From: Prorocentrum cordatum
Taxonomy: Eukaryota > Sar > Dinophyceae > Prorocentrales > Prorocentraceae
DNA length: 64,000 nt
Reading direction: 5' to 3'
Assembly (NCBI GenBank): GCA_963575745.1
Contig: CAUYUJ010021164.1
Coordinates: 1-64,000, forward strand
The position numbers were made by a program, and so were the translations under genes. Shown here one piece after another: positions 10,107 through 21,540 of this stretch. The notes beneath the pieces are model-generated. The model ran no database searches. It was not told the DNA's origin and saw nothing but the letters and a program-made list of their open reading frames with translations. Each line of letters begins with the position of its first letter. Within the stretch, counting starts at the first letter, position 1.

Positions 10107-10205
10107 CTTGTTCCCAACCATTCTGTGGTGTTGGGTCCTCGTTTTGCAGAGACGGTGCCCCGCGTTCCTCTCCTCTTCCTCCTCCTCCTCCTCCTCCTCC
10201 TCCTA
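10107..10205 (+). repeat. Dispersed boundary module DR2 with (CCT)n tail
   Basis: GTGTTGGGTCCTCGTTTTG followed by an AGAGACGGTGCCCCGCGTTC block and a CCT microsatellite. The same block recurs near 19522, 21810 and 36988, and a shorter form near 18065. At the last four sites it sits just upstream of the 89-90-bp satellite. Here it precedes a LINE. Confidence 0.85.
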
Positions 10206-10343
10206 GTCGCTGTTTGAGGTGCCCAAAAGCTGACCGACCGCACCTCGCGTACAACTGTACACCAGCGATTTTGCGCCCACACCCACAGGCTTCGGGGGCA
10301 GGGGGGGCTGGGGGGCCCGCATGGCGAGTCCGTGCGCCTAGGC

Positions 10344-12275
10344 ATGAGATTCTGCTACTACAACCCCCAGGAGGCAGCGAGCATCGAACGACTAGTGGAC
10401 ATCAGTGCCGAACTACACAGTTGGGACGTTATCCTCCTCAGTGGCACATGTAGATGGGCGGGGGCAGAAGCAGTGCAGCGACACTATCTCCTTAACCACT
10501 ACGTGTTACAATTCGGTGCCCGCAAAGGGAAGTGGATCAACAAAAGCTGTGGACTAACGATCCTCATCAGTCAGAGAATCGACGAGCGCAGCTTACGAGA
10601 GATCTACACTCCACCGACCAGCCTCCAGGGACGGGTTGCAGGAATTCGCCTCTCGACTAGCCAATACGACTACGTACTCTTTGTCTACTACTACGCCCCC
10701 ACCCATCTCTCGTACTACGTGCCACTAGCAGACGCCATAACTAAGTGGTTAGGGCAGTGTGTCGACCGAGTAGGCAGCCGTGCGACGATTGTGATGGGCG
10801 GTGATGTGAACAGCGACTTTGGTTGCCAGCGAGACACCGACGGTACCATTGTGCGAAGTAGAAAACCGACGGTAGGAGACAGGGAGCCCAGGATTGATAA
10901 CTCCAATGGCACGAGCCTCAGGGCCCTGTGCCAGACCAGCGACCTTAGTATTGCTACTACCTACCACATTGCTGAAACCACCTTCTATGGGCATTCAGGT
11001 TACAACAGCCGCATCGACCACATCGTTGTGCCCACAGGGGCCCTGGGACTCATAAAAAGGTGCGAGGTCCTCCATCTGTCGGGTAAAAGGCTCCAACAAG
11101 TAAAAGTACGAGGACACAGGGACCACCTCCCCATCGGCCTCACCCTCCTCGCCTCTACCACCACCACCTCCTTCCCCACGCGCGCCCGCCTGCAACAGGG
11201 ACTGTGCAGGGACGGCCTCATGAAATGCCTGCGCAGCGGCCACAAGAGGGAGATGCTGCTCACCGAACTCGACAAGGAGGTGGAGGAGGTGGGCGGGGAG
11301 CAGTGGGGGAGGGCACTGGGAGCGGCGACACCAGACGAGACCTGGGACCTCTTGGGGGGAGCGGCACGTGCGGCCATGCTCAGGACCTTCGGAAAGAACG
11401 GCTCTCCCGATGAGATCGACCAGCTAGCGAAGCGAGCCAAACAACACCGACTCGAACTTCTTAGGCAACGAAGAGCACTGCGACAGAGCCTCACCCCAGA
11501 ACAGTGTGCCGACGACTACGACAGGGTACAAAACGAGCTGAAAGAGATCACAGCTGCGCTGAAGCAGGCCCGAGAAGGTGTCGAGAAACAAAGAAGGGCG
11601 CTTCTGGTCGAACGCATTTGGGAGGTCTACGAAAAAAACGGAACCTTGCCGAGATGCACCGACTACGTATACAGTACCAGCGGAACGGTCGCGGGCCAAA
11701 AAAAAAGGTACTACAGATCAGCCCGAACCCACTGGCCATGCGACTACTGGTATCAGGAGCTTGCCCACCCTGCCTTGGAAGGGGGGCTAGGAGCGCGGCC
11801 CATCGATAGGAACGCCGAGCGAGCCGTGCACGAGGCTTACGTCCAGGAGCACATCGACCGACTGCCGATCGACCGCGATTTACTTTTCCAAGTCGAGGCG
11901 GACAAGCGAGCGATGCGCAGGTACTGTCAGCGAGCTAGCAAGCGACGGGCCTGGCCACCATGGGGCATCCCGATCGAGATGACATGGTTGATGATCGACC
12001 CCACTCTCCACCTTCAGGACCCAGCAGAGCTCAGCAAGCGCCTAGAAGAAAAGCGAGTTGCAGCTGCAGAGAAGAGCGGGGACGAAGACGAGCTTGCACA
12101 CTACACGACACTGGGACGATGCAAAAAGGGGAGGGAACTGCTCCAACGGATGGGGTGGACAGACGGTACTAGGTTGGGTCGCGTGCCGACGGCGACGGAT
12201 GGGACAGAAGGAGCCGCCTGGGAGCAGCAATCTTACCCAGTGGGGATGGGGCGGGTTTGCAGGGGTAGGTGCTGA
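10344..12275 (+). pseudogene. LINE endonuclease and N-terminal polymerase region
   Basis: Endonuclease/exonuclease/phosphatase fold enzyme that would nick target DNA for target-primed reverse transcription. ATG 10344 (MRFCYYNPQEAASIE) is preferred to the in-frame GTG at 10332. Visible motifs are VMGGDVNSDFG near 10794-10826, SRIDHIVVPTGA near 11010-11040, and RGHRDHLPIGLTL near 11110-11150, the catalytic Asp-His. The usual ET motif is not clear; SGTCRW is found where it is expected. After the nuclease comes a charged, helical region (11400-11620) and then a segment typical of the lead-in to LINE polymerases. It ends in a TGA after the true frame has shifted near 12240. Confidence 0.85.
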
Positions 12276-14300
12276 CAAGATTGCAGATCACAGCAAAGGT
12301 TATATGCAGTGCCTGGATCAATTTCTCGCACAGTGCCGAAGCTGTCAGGTTACTCCCTTGGTTTGGCATCGATCACAAACATTCCCAGCAGAAAAACACA
12401 CCAACAAAGAAGGGATACTAGGGAAACGGATACTACACGTGTACGATTCCTTCGGAATGGCTTGGCACTCAGGCATCCACTTACGTGGCTCTCCCCCATC
12501 GCATGCGCCTTGGGCCCAAGGAGGCCTCCCGCACCGCTGCCGTGAAAACGCCATCCTCTGCGTGCAAGCGGCCCAATGGAGAGCCGCCCAAGGGGGGGTG
12601 AGCACAATCACCACCAAGTACGACGGCACCAACGCGTTCGCAGCTACCAGCTGAGCCCTACTCAGAGCAGTTGCCTTCAAGCAAGCCCACGAGCACGAAC
12701 AGCGCTTTGCCATGGCAGCCATTGACCACTCCACCTTGACGCTCGAAGCTGCCGACGGAGTCGTAGAAGCTGAAAGCACCACAGGTGCTCAAATGGGCTT
12801 CACCCTCTGCCCGCGGCAATTCAACGATGCATACAACTTGTACGTCACCAAATGGTGGGAACAAGGCCGCACGGGCCCAGACCAAACCATCCACGACACG
12901 TCTAACCCAGTCGCAGGCAACACCCACGACTTGTCCCTCAACACGTTCATGGACGACACCACTTATGTGCAGACGATCCTGCCTACATCGACGGCTGGCG
13001 ATATCGAACACCAACTCAACAACGCCGAACGCCTTTCCCAAACAATTGCAGCAGGAGGATGGGGGCTTAACAACGCCAAAACCAACCACCTACTATACTT
13101 AGTAGGGCAAGGCTGCTACGGAAAGACCAGACAACTCAGGCGCAGCAAAACACTGCAGGGGCAGGCGTTGAGGGAAATGCGTGTACTCGGCCCTTACCTA
13201 CCAGCTGGTCAGGGTATCACAGGCGAGGTCGTACGGCGTATCGCAGCCATCCGCCTCGCATGGCGACAATGCGGGATCTTTTGGACCTCTCAGGTGCCCA
13301 GGCAGATAGAACGCATGATGTTCATGGCTTTCGTCGTAGGTGCGGCCCTCAGCGGATTGCCAGCGTTAGTTCTGACAGGTACCCACACAACGGCAATCGA
13401 CAGTGTACTAGGCAAATACCCACGGACGCTAGCGGGAGGCGCCATGTCGTGGACCAGAGCGGATGGGACAGTGAGGCGCAACAACTTGCGACAGGTGTTT
13501 AGATACTGGAGGCTCGAGCGCACATCCGTATCTTTACTAGTGCGACGTTTGCGGTGGTACCAGAATTGGTCTAGGCACCCTTGGGAGCACGGAGCGGTTA
13601 TCGCAGCGGTTTTCGGGACATCCAAACTCGACGCGGTCCAGGGTATTCAGCGACCCGACGGGCAGAATTTTGTGGGACCCTCATCCACCCCGTGGGCGCA
13701 GCAGTTCGCAGTCGACATGCAGGCGTTAGCCAAGGTGGACGAGAGCATGGGATGGTATGCAGACAGGGATTCGGACCTGGCCATATTTGAACAGGGGAGT
13801 ACGGAACAACAACACTGGCTGCAAACAGACCCATCAATATTGCACAGTTACGAGCGAAACTGGGGCGTGCTTGCGACACGAGATACGACGCTGCAGGGGG
13901 AGGAGGGCAGGGAGGAGGAGTTACTGAAACCCTACTGGTGCGATCATACGACGACGGACGAACACGGCACGGAACAAACGTGTGGCATGAGCTTCGCGAC
14001 ATATGCAGCACTAGCTGGGCATCGCCGAGAGTCCCATAACATCCGACCAGTGGTGGCGTCCGTAATCGTCAACAACCAGTGCCCCTGGTGCAAGAGCACA
14101 TTTATCAATCGTGAGGTATGTGTCGACCATGCGACCAGGGCTGTCCACGGCCGCGGTATTTGCCACCAAGACAGGTCGATGTGGTCCCACCCTATCTCCG
14201 ACCCCAGCTCCCTCACCTGCCCGATCTGTAACCACGAGGCTCAAACTCTCGAGGGGTATCACGCGCACATCCGCGAGCACATTGCAGGGCCAGAGTTGAT
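12245..14300 (+). pseudogene. LINE reverse transcriptase with C2H2 zinc fingers
   Basis: Polymerase for target-primed reverse transcription. Coding continues in a frame one off from the endonuclease. The first catalytic Asp is in TTKYDGTNAFAATS near 12610-12650; TGA follows at 12652-12654 and the same frame resumes (ATG 12712). Then come GAQMGFTLCPRQFNDAY (12790-12840) and the catalytic pair FMDDTTY near 12946-12966. A thumb/connection region runs to about 13900. Three zinc-finger-like motifs follow: one ending CGMSFATYAALAGHRRESH (13980-14037), CPWCKSTFINREVCVDH..H (14080-14145) and CPICNHEAQTLEGYHAHIREH (14218-14280), probably for nucleic-acid binding. One stop and one frameshift make it inactive as it stands. 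Confidence 0.85.
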
Positions 14301-14326
14301 CAGAGCGGCGCGGGGAGAGGGGGCTC

Positions 14327-15217
14327 ATGTTGCACGGGGGCCACGGCGATTGGCGCATCAGGGCCAGCACGAAGAGAGGAGGGGGCGCAGCAGAGGCGCA
14401 GCCGCCCCTGCAGCGCCCGCACCTGGGCGGCGGCGGAGTCGGCTCGGCAGACACGCCGCAGTCGCAGCAGCCGCCCCAGCAGCCCGCAGCACAGCGCCGA
14501 GGCGGAGGCGGTCGAGGACCCCCAGGCGGAGGCCGTGGTGGCGGCGGCGGCGGCCAGGTGGAGCTGCGGGACCAGCTGAGATCGCTCCAGAGGCTCACCC
14601 TCCAGAACCCGAACGAGATTCGCAACTTCTTGCATCTCACGGGCGAGTTCTGGCTGACGCCGCTCGAGCCAGACTGGGTGCAGGCGCCGATGGAGACAGG
14701 CAAAGAGTACGGACGGAGGGTGAAACAGCTGGGCAAGGGGCACGGCCTCGGCCCACCGCACGGCCAGGTCGCGGCGAGCCTGGTCGAGGAGATTGTGGCG
14801 GTGCTCGACGCGGAGGAGCAGAAACTCGACGCGTCCCTCCTCCACGTGAGGCAGCTCTTGAAAGAATTCATGAGCCAGCTCGACGAACCCTGGGGACCGA
14901 TCTTCATCACGGAGGTCTTCCTGCAGTGCAAGATTCAGGAGGCGTACAACAAGACGGGCGACGACGTGGAGATGGACATCAAGCAGTGCAAGGCCAAGCT
15001 CATCTACACGATCAACACGGCACCGAGCTTCAGGGCGGTGCTGTGCGACCAGAAGCTCGAGCAGGAGCAGTACGACAAGATCTCGGGATTCAAGGGGGAC
15101 ATGTTCAAGCAGGCGCTGGGCCACGCGCTGGCGCACCTCGGGGCCATGAAGAGCCGCTCGGGGGGCCCGAAGACGGGCCTGGAGAGGGCCGTGGAGGCGC
15201 AGCTCAACAGGAGGTGA
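14327..15217 (+). CDS. Unrecognised 296-codon ORF at LINE tail
   Basis: This frame lies one off from the LINE polymerase frame and looks coding: after a Gly/Gln/Pro-rich N-terminal third it reads as an ordinary, charged, helical protein (LRDQLRSLQRLTLQNPNEIR, EFWLTPLEPDWVQAP, DDVEMDIKQCKAKLIYTINT, EQYDKISGFKGDMFKQALGH). The polymerase frame stays open across the same stretch but gives only an Arg/Ala/Gly-rich reading, so it is probably the shadow. It could be the LINE's C-terminal domain after a frameshift, or a separate retroposed gene fused to the LINE. No family recognised. ATG 14327 is the first in frame; the N-terminal boundary is uncertain. Confidence 0.55.
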   Translation: MLHGGHGDWRIRASTKRGGGAAEAQPPLQRPHLGGGGVGSADTPQSQQPPQQPAAQRRGGGGRGPPGGGRGGGGGGQVELRDQLRSLQRLTLQNPNEIRNFLHLTGEFWLTPLEPDWVQAPMETGKEYGRRVKQLGKGHGLGPPHGQVAASLVEEIVAVLDAEEQKLDASLLHVRQLLKEFMSQLDEPWGPIFITEVFLQCKIQEAYNKTGDDVEMDIKQCKAKLIYTINTAPSFRAVLCDQKLEQEQYDKISGFKGDMFKQALGHALAHLGAMKSRSGGPKTGLERAVEAQLNRR

Positions 15218-15573
15218 GCCTAGACACGCCCCAGCCGAAGCCCAGCAGCTCGCCCCGCCGCGAGCGAGAGAGCCCCGCGGGCCAGCCCCCGCCGGGCTCG
15301 CAGCCTAGCGGCGCCGCCAGCTCGGCGCCGACTAGCGCTCCCGATTCACGCCTCAACTCCATGGGGCGCCCTCGTGCCTGGCCACCTTCTGCTCCGCCAG
15401 TCACTCGAGAGGAAAAAATAGCACAACAGATCAGCACATACCTTGTTCGTATGACGAGTCTCAGGGGCCAGGCCGAACAACACGGAGGCCAGATGGCCTA
15501 CCTCTATCGGATGGCTACATACTATCGGGACCTACGGCCAAGGGGCTACTACCAGCCTATGGCGAACAAATAA
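15218..15573 (+). CDS. C-terminal reading frame of the LINE region
   Basis: The polymerase frame stays open to a TAA at 15571-15573. After a Ser/Pro-rich linker it reads plausibly as protein (REEKIAQQISTYLVRMTSLR, QAEQHGGQMAYLYRMATYYR). It may be a remnant of the LINE polyprotein C terminus if the frame returns from that of 14327-15217. Function unknown. Confidence 0.4.
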
Positions 15574-16464
15574 GGGTGGACGGCTGACTTACTTAACCAG
15601 CCGCCACCCTACTACTACACGGGCTCCCACCACCTACGCCCCCTCCCTCAACAACTCCAACCTACTATTCCTCAGGCTCTCAGCTCACGACTAGTTCCGC
15701 ACGCAGTCGATCTCCCCCGCGCGAGGCTCCTCTGTCAGATACGACTGCTGATGCCCACATCGGCGCCGACGTATTTGTGGCTCTGGCTGGTCGCCAGTCT
15801 TCCCCAGCCTCTATCGCCATCTCAGGGCTGTAGTTGCGCCGTCAGCCTCGGGAGTGGACAAAAACAGCGAGACAGATCACCTTGGCCTCTAATAGGGACA
15901 TGCAGCCTCACCAGCCTCCAGGAGCCCAGACAGCACACATAAGGCCCCGAACAGTATAAACGTTCAGGGATTTTCGTATTGGACTTCGTACAGCAGCACG
16001 GCAGTACACGGCAACAGTTTACATACGGCGTACTAGGGACACGACCGCACTGGGAACTATCACACCACAACATTCAGCACAGCCATGCGCGTGTGGTCCG
16101 ACCACGGTTCGACCTCCTTTCCTCCGCCCAGCTACCTCCAGCCTCAGCTACCATCGTTGCTACCTCCCTCGACCCTCAGCGCGATGGAGGGCGCGAGGAA
16201 GAGTCGCATACCAAGGGCAGGCCCAGGATCCCGACTCCAGCGAATGACCGAGCCTACGCCTACTTCTACTCCAAGGCTCCCGCTACGGTCTCTCACCGCC
16301 CCAACCTTTTGGGAACTAAGGAAACTACTCAGCTAGGCGGGGTCAACTAAGGTAAACCGAGACCCAGTACCCAGTCCGACATACTACCAGCGGGTATTTA
16401 CGACTCGAGCTTTCTCGCGATTTCCAGGGCCTGCTTTTCTCGTGGACCCGCGACCTGGGCAGCA
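15574..16464 (+). other. Unassigned spacer, possibly LINE 3' untranslated DNA
   Basis: Unique, moderately GC DNA with only short ORFs. No repeats, no recognisable RNA gene. It resembles the LINE body in base composition more than the satellites downstream. It could hold the LINE 3' untranslated region and the 5' leader of the ORF at 16465. Confidence 0.5.
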
Positions 16465-17274
16465 ATGGCGGCGCAGGCGACCATGGCGGAGCAAGCGGGG
16501 GCGACTGAGCAGCAGTCAGCTGCAGCAGCGACGGAGCTCAACCCGCAGCCCACGGTAGTGCAGAAGCCCCACGACAGGAGGGGCTACGGAGTGGCTGACC
16601 AGGTCTCGGGCACGGCGGCGTACAGGCTCGAGGTCGCGCACAACGCACTCCAGAGCACGTCCGAGGCGTTCAAGGAAGCGACCAAACACGGCGAGATGGC
16701 ACTCCACGTCCTTCACAAGCAGAGGGAGCGGGTGGTGACCACGCTCGGGCGCATGAACGGCAGGGGCCTGAACCCGCACGAAGAAGCTGAACGCAGCCAG
16801 GCAGAGCTCTACCTCAAAGAGCAGCTGCGCGACATTCACCACGCCATCAGCGCGTTGAGGAACGCGACCGGCACCGCGGACGACGAGCTTGGCAAGATGG
16901 TGCACGGACCGATGCCGTGGGAGCTCGACTACATGAGGCGCCAGGCGGACGAGATCGACCACATCTACACCCGCTGGACCAAAGGGCCGCAGGGCTACGC
17001 CTACGACGAGGCCTTCTTCTCCACCCAGAGTGCGACGGCAGCGACGGCGGCGGTGACGAAGCAGCAGGGCCTCCTTCAGCCCACGCTCAGGCCGCCCTGC
17101 CCGAGCCCGAGCAAGAGCGTGCAGGGCTGGGAGAGCCGCGGGGTGGTCGTGGCCGAGGCCCCAGTCGCCGAGACTAAGGCCGACCGCAGCCCAGGCGCAG
17201 CTCAGAGTAGAGACGTGCGTCTCTTGTCGCCAAGGACGGCGACGGCGGCAGGCTGGGGCATCGGGATGTCGTGA
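16465..17274 (+). CDS. Unrecognised 269-codon ORF, helical
   Basis: ATG 16465 to a TGA at 17272-17274, with a second in-frame ATG at 16483. The central part (about residues 40-185) is charged and predicted by eye to be helical: YRLEVAHNALQSTSEAFKEA, ELYLKEQLRDIHHAISALRN, ELDYMRRQADEIDHIYTRWT. Termini are Ala/Gln/Pro-rich. No zinc motif, signal peptide or membrane segment. Its GC-rich style resembles the ORF at 14327, and both may belong to one element, for example as gag-like ORF1-type proteins. An opposite-strand reading across 16516-17952 exists but is Arg/Pro-rich and probably a shadow. Confidence 0.5.
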   Translation: MAAQATMAEQAGATEQQSAAAATELNPQPTVVQKPHDRRGYGVADQVSGTAAYRLEVAHNALQSTSEAFKEATKHGEMALHVLHKQRERVVTTLGRMNGRGLNPHEEAERSQAELYLKEQLRDIHHAISALRNATGTADDELGKMVHGPMPWELDYMRRQADEIDHIYTRWTKGPQGYAYDEAFFSTQSATAATAAVTKQQGLLQPTLRPPCPSPSKSVQGWESRGVVVAEAPVAETKADRSPGAAQSRDVRLLSPRTATAAGWGIGMS

Positions 17275-18129
17275 GCTGAGAGCTGGCTCCATCGTTTCAG
17301 GCCTTGTCTTTTTTTCCCCCAGCGAGAGCATCACACGCTCGACCCAGGCAGTAGAGATTGGCACAGCTTTCCACGTGTGAGCCAGTGCGGCCACGCCACC
17401 TTCATAGCCTTCCTCTGCTTGGAGAGACATGACATGTCTCTCCAAGCAGAGGAAGGCCCTGGTCCGCCGAATCCCTCCGCCGCCCTCCTCGCCAGGTGGG
17501 CGCCAGGCTGTGAGCGTGCAAAACCAGGCGCCCAGCCTACATATCACCGAACCTACATATCTGTGGTTCTCTGACATGTGTGAGCGGACGAGGGGAGTGG
17601 GGGCGGGACGCGTCCACCAAGTACAAGGCCGCCTCTCTCTTTTTTGTCTTTTCCTGCCGCCTTGAGGGAGGGGGGGGAGAGGGGGGGCGAGGGGGGCGAG
17701 GGTGGGTGGGCTCTCAGCGGCGGGGGGTGCGCCCACAGAGTGAGGCAGCTCCCCTCCGCCTGCACCAGCGCCAGTGCTTAGCCGAGGCAGGGTTCCCCTG
17801 CTAGCGAGGCTCGGGGACCACGTCTCAACGGAGGCGGGCCCCGTCGCCTCAGGCGGCCCCCCACAGCCTACAGGTGGAGAATCGGGGCTCGCATCCATGT
17901 TTTTCCCAGGGGTCGGCATGCCTGTCGGTAGGCGAAGTTGACAGACCCCCAAGGGCCTTATCCTTATCCTTATCCTCCTCCTCCTCCTCCTCCTCCTCTC
18001 CTCCTCCTCCTCCTCCTCCTCCTCCTCCTCCTCCTCCTCTCTCTTCCCTGCGTTTCACCCGCTCAGTGAGAGACAGCGCCCCGTGTCCCTCCCTCCCTCC
18101 CTCCCTCCCCCCCTCCCGCCTCTTCTTCC
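17275..18129 (+). other. Gene-free stretch with microsatellites and boundary module
   Basis: Holds the palindrome at 17407-17457, a G-rich tract near 17668-17710, CCT/TCC microsatellites at 17965-18040 and TCCC repeats at 18088-18115, plus a short form of the boundary module (GAGACAGCGCCCCGTGTCC near 18070) just before satellite array B. No gene seen. Confidence 0.7.
17407..17457. repeat. Perfect 51-nt palindrome
   Basis: Left arm 17407-17431 (GCCTTCCTCTGCTTGGAGAG then ACATG) is exactly complementary to 17433-17457, with a single A between the arms. It would form a 25-bp hairpin in RNA or a cruciform in DNA. It stands alone in a gene-free stretch. Confidence 0.95.
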
Positions 18130-19000
18130 TTGGTGGCGCAGCTCGCATGGCGCCGCCGCCCCATTCTGGCACGCCCTTCACACGTTTCGCGGCCACAGGG
18201 AGCTCCACCTAAGGTCCCAGTGGCGCAGCTCGCATGGCGCCGCCGGCCCATTGTCGCGCACCCCGTTCACACGTTTTGTGGCTCCATAGGGAGTTTCATC
18301 CAAGGTCTCAGTGTCGCAGTTCGCATGGCGCCGCCGCCCCATTTTCGGCGCACCCTTCTCGCGTTTCGTGGCCCTATAGGAAACTCGAACTAAGGTCCCA
18401 GTGGCGCAGCTCGCATGGCGCCGCCGCCCCACTTTGGCACACCCCTTACACGCTTCGTGACCCCATAGGGAGCACCACCGAAGGTCCCAGTGGCGCAGCT
18501 CGCGTGGCGCCGCCGCCCCACTTTGGCACACCCGTCACACGTTTCGTGGCCCCATAGGGAGCTCCACGTAAGGTCCCAGTGGCGCAGCTCGCGTGGCGCC
18601 GCGGGCTCATTTTTGCACACCCCCCACACGTTTCGTGGCTCCACAGGGGGCTCCATCCAAGGTCCCAGTGGTGCAGCTCGCATGGCGCCGCCGGCACATT
18701 TTTGGCACGCCCTTTTCATGTTTCGTGGCTCCGTAGGGAGCTCCAAGTAAAGTCCCAGTGGCGCAGCTCGCATGGCGCCGCCGCCCTAGTTTGGTACACC
18801 CCTCACACGTTTCGTGGCCCAATAGGGAACTCCACCTCAGGTCCCAGTGGCGCAGCTCGCATGGCGCCGCGGGCCCATTTTGGCACACCCTTCACACGTT
18901 TTCTCGCCCCACAGGGAGCTCCATCCAAGATCCCAGCGGCGCGGCTCGTATGGCGCCGCCGCCCCATTTTTGGCACATCCCTCACGCGTTTCGTGGTTTC
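18130..19000 (+). repeat. 89-bp satellite array B (about 10 units)
   Basis: Head-to-tail units closely related to array A: GTGGCGCAGCTCGCATGGCG, GCCGCCGCCCC, CACGTTTCGTGGCCCCATAG and GGGAGCTCCA blocks repeat about every 90 bp. Runs directly into dispersed repeat DR1 copy 2. Confidence 0.95.
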
Positions 19001-19001
19001 T

Positions 19002-19520
19002 CGCGCCGCGGGCGACCCGCGCGCGTCGCTGGCACCTTTTCGGGGCGACCAGCGCGCGACGCGGGAACTCCATGTTGCGCTCTGCCCATGGCCTCGCTCG
19101 CCCCCGTCGTCGCTTTGCCCAGCGCCTACAGCCTTGCCCGCTATCGGCCAGTTTGCTCGCTCTCCCTGCTCCGCGCGGCGGACGACCCACGTGCGTCGCC
19201 GGGGCCCTTTCGGGGCGACCAGCGCGCGTCGCGGGGGCTCCTTGCGGCGCCGCGCCTGCAGCCGTGGACATCGGCGCGCACGGGCAAAGAGGCAGAAAAA
19301 GAAAGGGAAGGAAACGGGCGCGATCGTCGCGAGGAACGCGCCGACATGGGCGTCGACATTTATGCACGTTGACTGATTCGCACGCAGACTCCTTCACAAT
19401 CAGATTCGCTCGCGTTCGCGCTCACTCTTTCTTAGTCTCAGACCGACCGTCTTCGTTCGTTATGTGTACCCCGCCGCGCATTTCGGCGCGCCCCTCGCAC
19501 GGTTCGTGGCCCCATAGGTG
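19002..19520 (+). repeat. Dispersed repeat DR1, copy 2
   Basis: Second copy of the block at 1254-1975, same orientation, without the AT microsatellite. It links array B to array C: its end (TTCGTGGCCCCATAGG) already resembles the satellite unit. In copy 1 the same end abuts the 12-bp repeats. Confidence 0.85.
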
Positions 19521-21540
19521 GGTCTTCGTTTTGAAGAGACAGCGCCCCGCGTTCCTTCCTCCTCCCGCTGCCCCCTCCCTCCTCCTCGCATCATCGTCAT
19601 CATCGTCATCATCATCACCCTCGCGAGGATTGGGGCCATTTCGGCACACCCCTCGCGAGGATCATGGCCCCATGGGAGCTCCACCGAAGGCGCCAGTAGC
19701 AAAGTGTGCATGGCGGCCTCGGGCCATTTCGGCACACCCCTCACGAGGATCGTGGACCCATAGGAGCTCCACCGAAAGCGCCAATTGCAAAGTGCGCACG
19801 GCGGCCTCGGGCCATGTCGGCACACCCCTCACGAGGATCGTGGCCCCATAGGGAGCTCCGCCGAAAGCGCCAGTAGCAAAGTGCGCATGGCGGCCTCGGG
19901 CCATTTCGGCACACCCCTCACGAGGATCGTGGCCCCATGGGAGCTCCACCGAAGGCGCCAGTAGCAAAGTGCGCATGGCGGCCTCGGTCATTTCGGCACA
20001 CCATTCGCGAGGATCGTGGCCGCATAGGGAGCTTGACCGAAGGCGCCAGTGGCAGGGTTCGCATGGCGGCCTCGGGCCATTTCGGCACACCCCTCACGAG
20101 GATCGTGGACCCATAGGGAGCTCCACCGAAGGCCCCCAGTGGCAGGGTTCGCACGGCGGCCTGAGGTCATTTCGGCACGCCCCTCACGAGGATCGTGGCC
20201 CCATATGAGCTCCACCGAAGGCGCCAGTAGCAAAGTGCGCATGGCGGCCTCGGGCAATTCCGGCACACCCCTCGCGAGATTCGTGGCCCCATAGGAGCTC
20301 CACCGAAAGCGCCAGTTGCAAAGTGCGCATGGCGGCCTCGGGCCATTTCGGCACACCCCTCACGAGGATCGTGGCCCCATGGGAGCTCCACCGAAGGCGC
20401 CAGTTGCAAAGTGCGCATGGCGGCCTCGGTCATTTCGGCACGCCCGTCACGAGGATCGTGGCCCCATATGAGCTCCACCGAAGGCGCTAGTAGCAAAGTG
20501 CGCATGGCGGCCTCGGGCCATTTCGGCGCACCCGTCACGAGGATCGTGGCCCCATAGGGAGTTTCACCGAGGCGAAGGCGCCAGTGGCAGGGTTCGCATG
20601 GCGGCCTCGGGCCATTTCGGCACACCCTTCATGAGGATCGCGCCCCCGTAGGGAGTTCCACCGAAGGCGCCAGTAGCAAAGTGCGCATGGCGGCCTCGGG
20701 CCATTTCGGCACACCCTTCGCGAGGATCGTGGCCCCATGGGAGCTCCACCGAAGGCGCCAGTTGCAAAGTGCGCGTGGCGGCCTCGGGCCATTTCGGCAC
20801 ACCTCTCTCGAGGATCGTGGCCCCATAGGAGCTCCACCGAAGGCCCCCAGTGGCAGGGTTCGCACGGCGGCCCTGGGTTATTTCGGCACACCCCTCACGA
20901 GGATCGTGGCCCCATGGGAGCTCCACCGAAGGCGCCAGTAGCAAAGTGCGCATGGCGGCCTCGGGCAAATCCGGCACACCCCTCGCGAGATTCGTGGCCC
21001 CATAGGAGCTCCACCGAAGGCGCCAGTAGCAAAGTGCGCATGGAGGCCTCGGGCCATTTCGGCACACCCCTCACGAGGATCGTGGCCCCATAGGGAGCTC
21101 CACCGAAGGCGCCAGTAGCAAAGTGCGCGTGGCGGCCTCGGGTCTTTTCGGCACACCCCTCACGAGGATGGTGCCCCCATCGGGAGCTCCACCGAATGCG
21201 CCAGCGGCAGGGTTCGCACGGCGGCCTCGGGCCATTTCGGCACACCCCTCGCGAGGATCGTGGCCGCATAGGGAGCTTGACCGAGGGCGCCAGTGGCAGG
21301 GTTCGCATGGCGGCCTCGGGCCATTTTGGCACACCCCTCACGAGGATCGTGCCTTCATAGGGAGTTCCACCGAAGGCCCCCAGTGGCAGGGTTCGCACGG
21401 CGGCCTCGGGCCATTTCGGCACACCCCTCACGAGGATCGTTGCCCCATAGGGAGCTCCACCGAAGGCCGCCAGTGGCAGGGTTCCCACGGCGGTCCCGGG
21501 CGATTTCGGCACACCCCGCACGAGGATCGTGGCCCCATAG

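Larger units (their letters stand above)
10344..15573 (+). mobile_element. LINE (non-LTR retrotransposon), degenerate
   Basis: Apurinic-type endonuclease, reverse transcriptase and C2H2 zinc fingers occur in that order in one transcript direction. The endonuclease and reverse transcriptase are in different frames (shift near 12240) and a TGA interrupts the polymerase at 12652-12654. The first part (10344-14300) is less GC-rich than the surrounding DNA, while 14310-15350 is very GC-rich, so the tail may have another origin. No poly(A) tail or target duplication was identified. Confidence 0.85.

Noticed and set aside
16516-17952. 478-codon minus-strand reading frame opposite the ORF at 16465
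   Set aside because: Arg/Pro/Ala-rich composition and continuation into repeat DNA mark it as a shadow; the plus-strand reading is far more protein-like.
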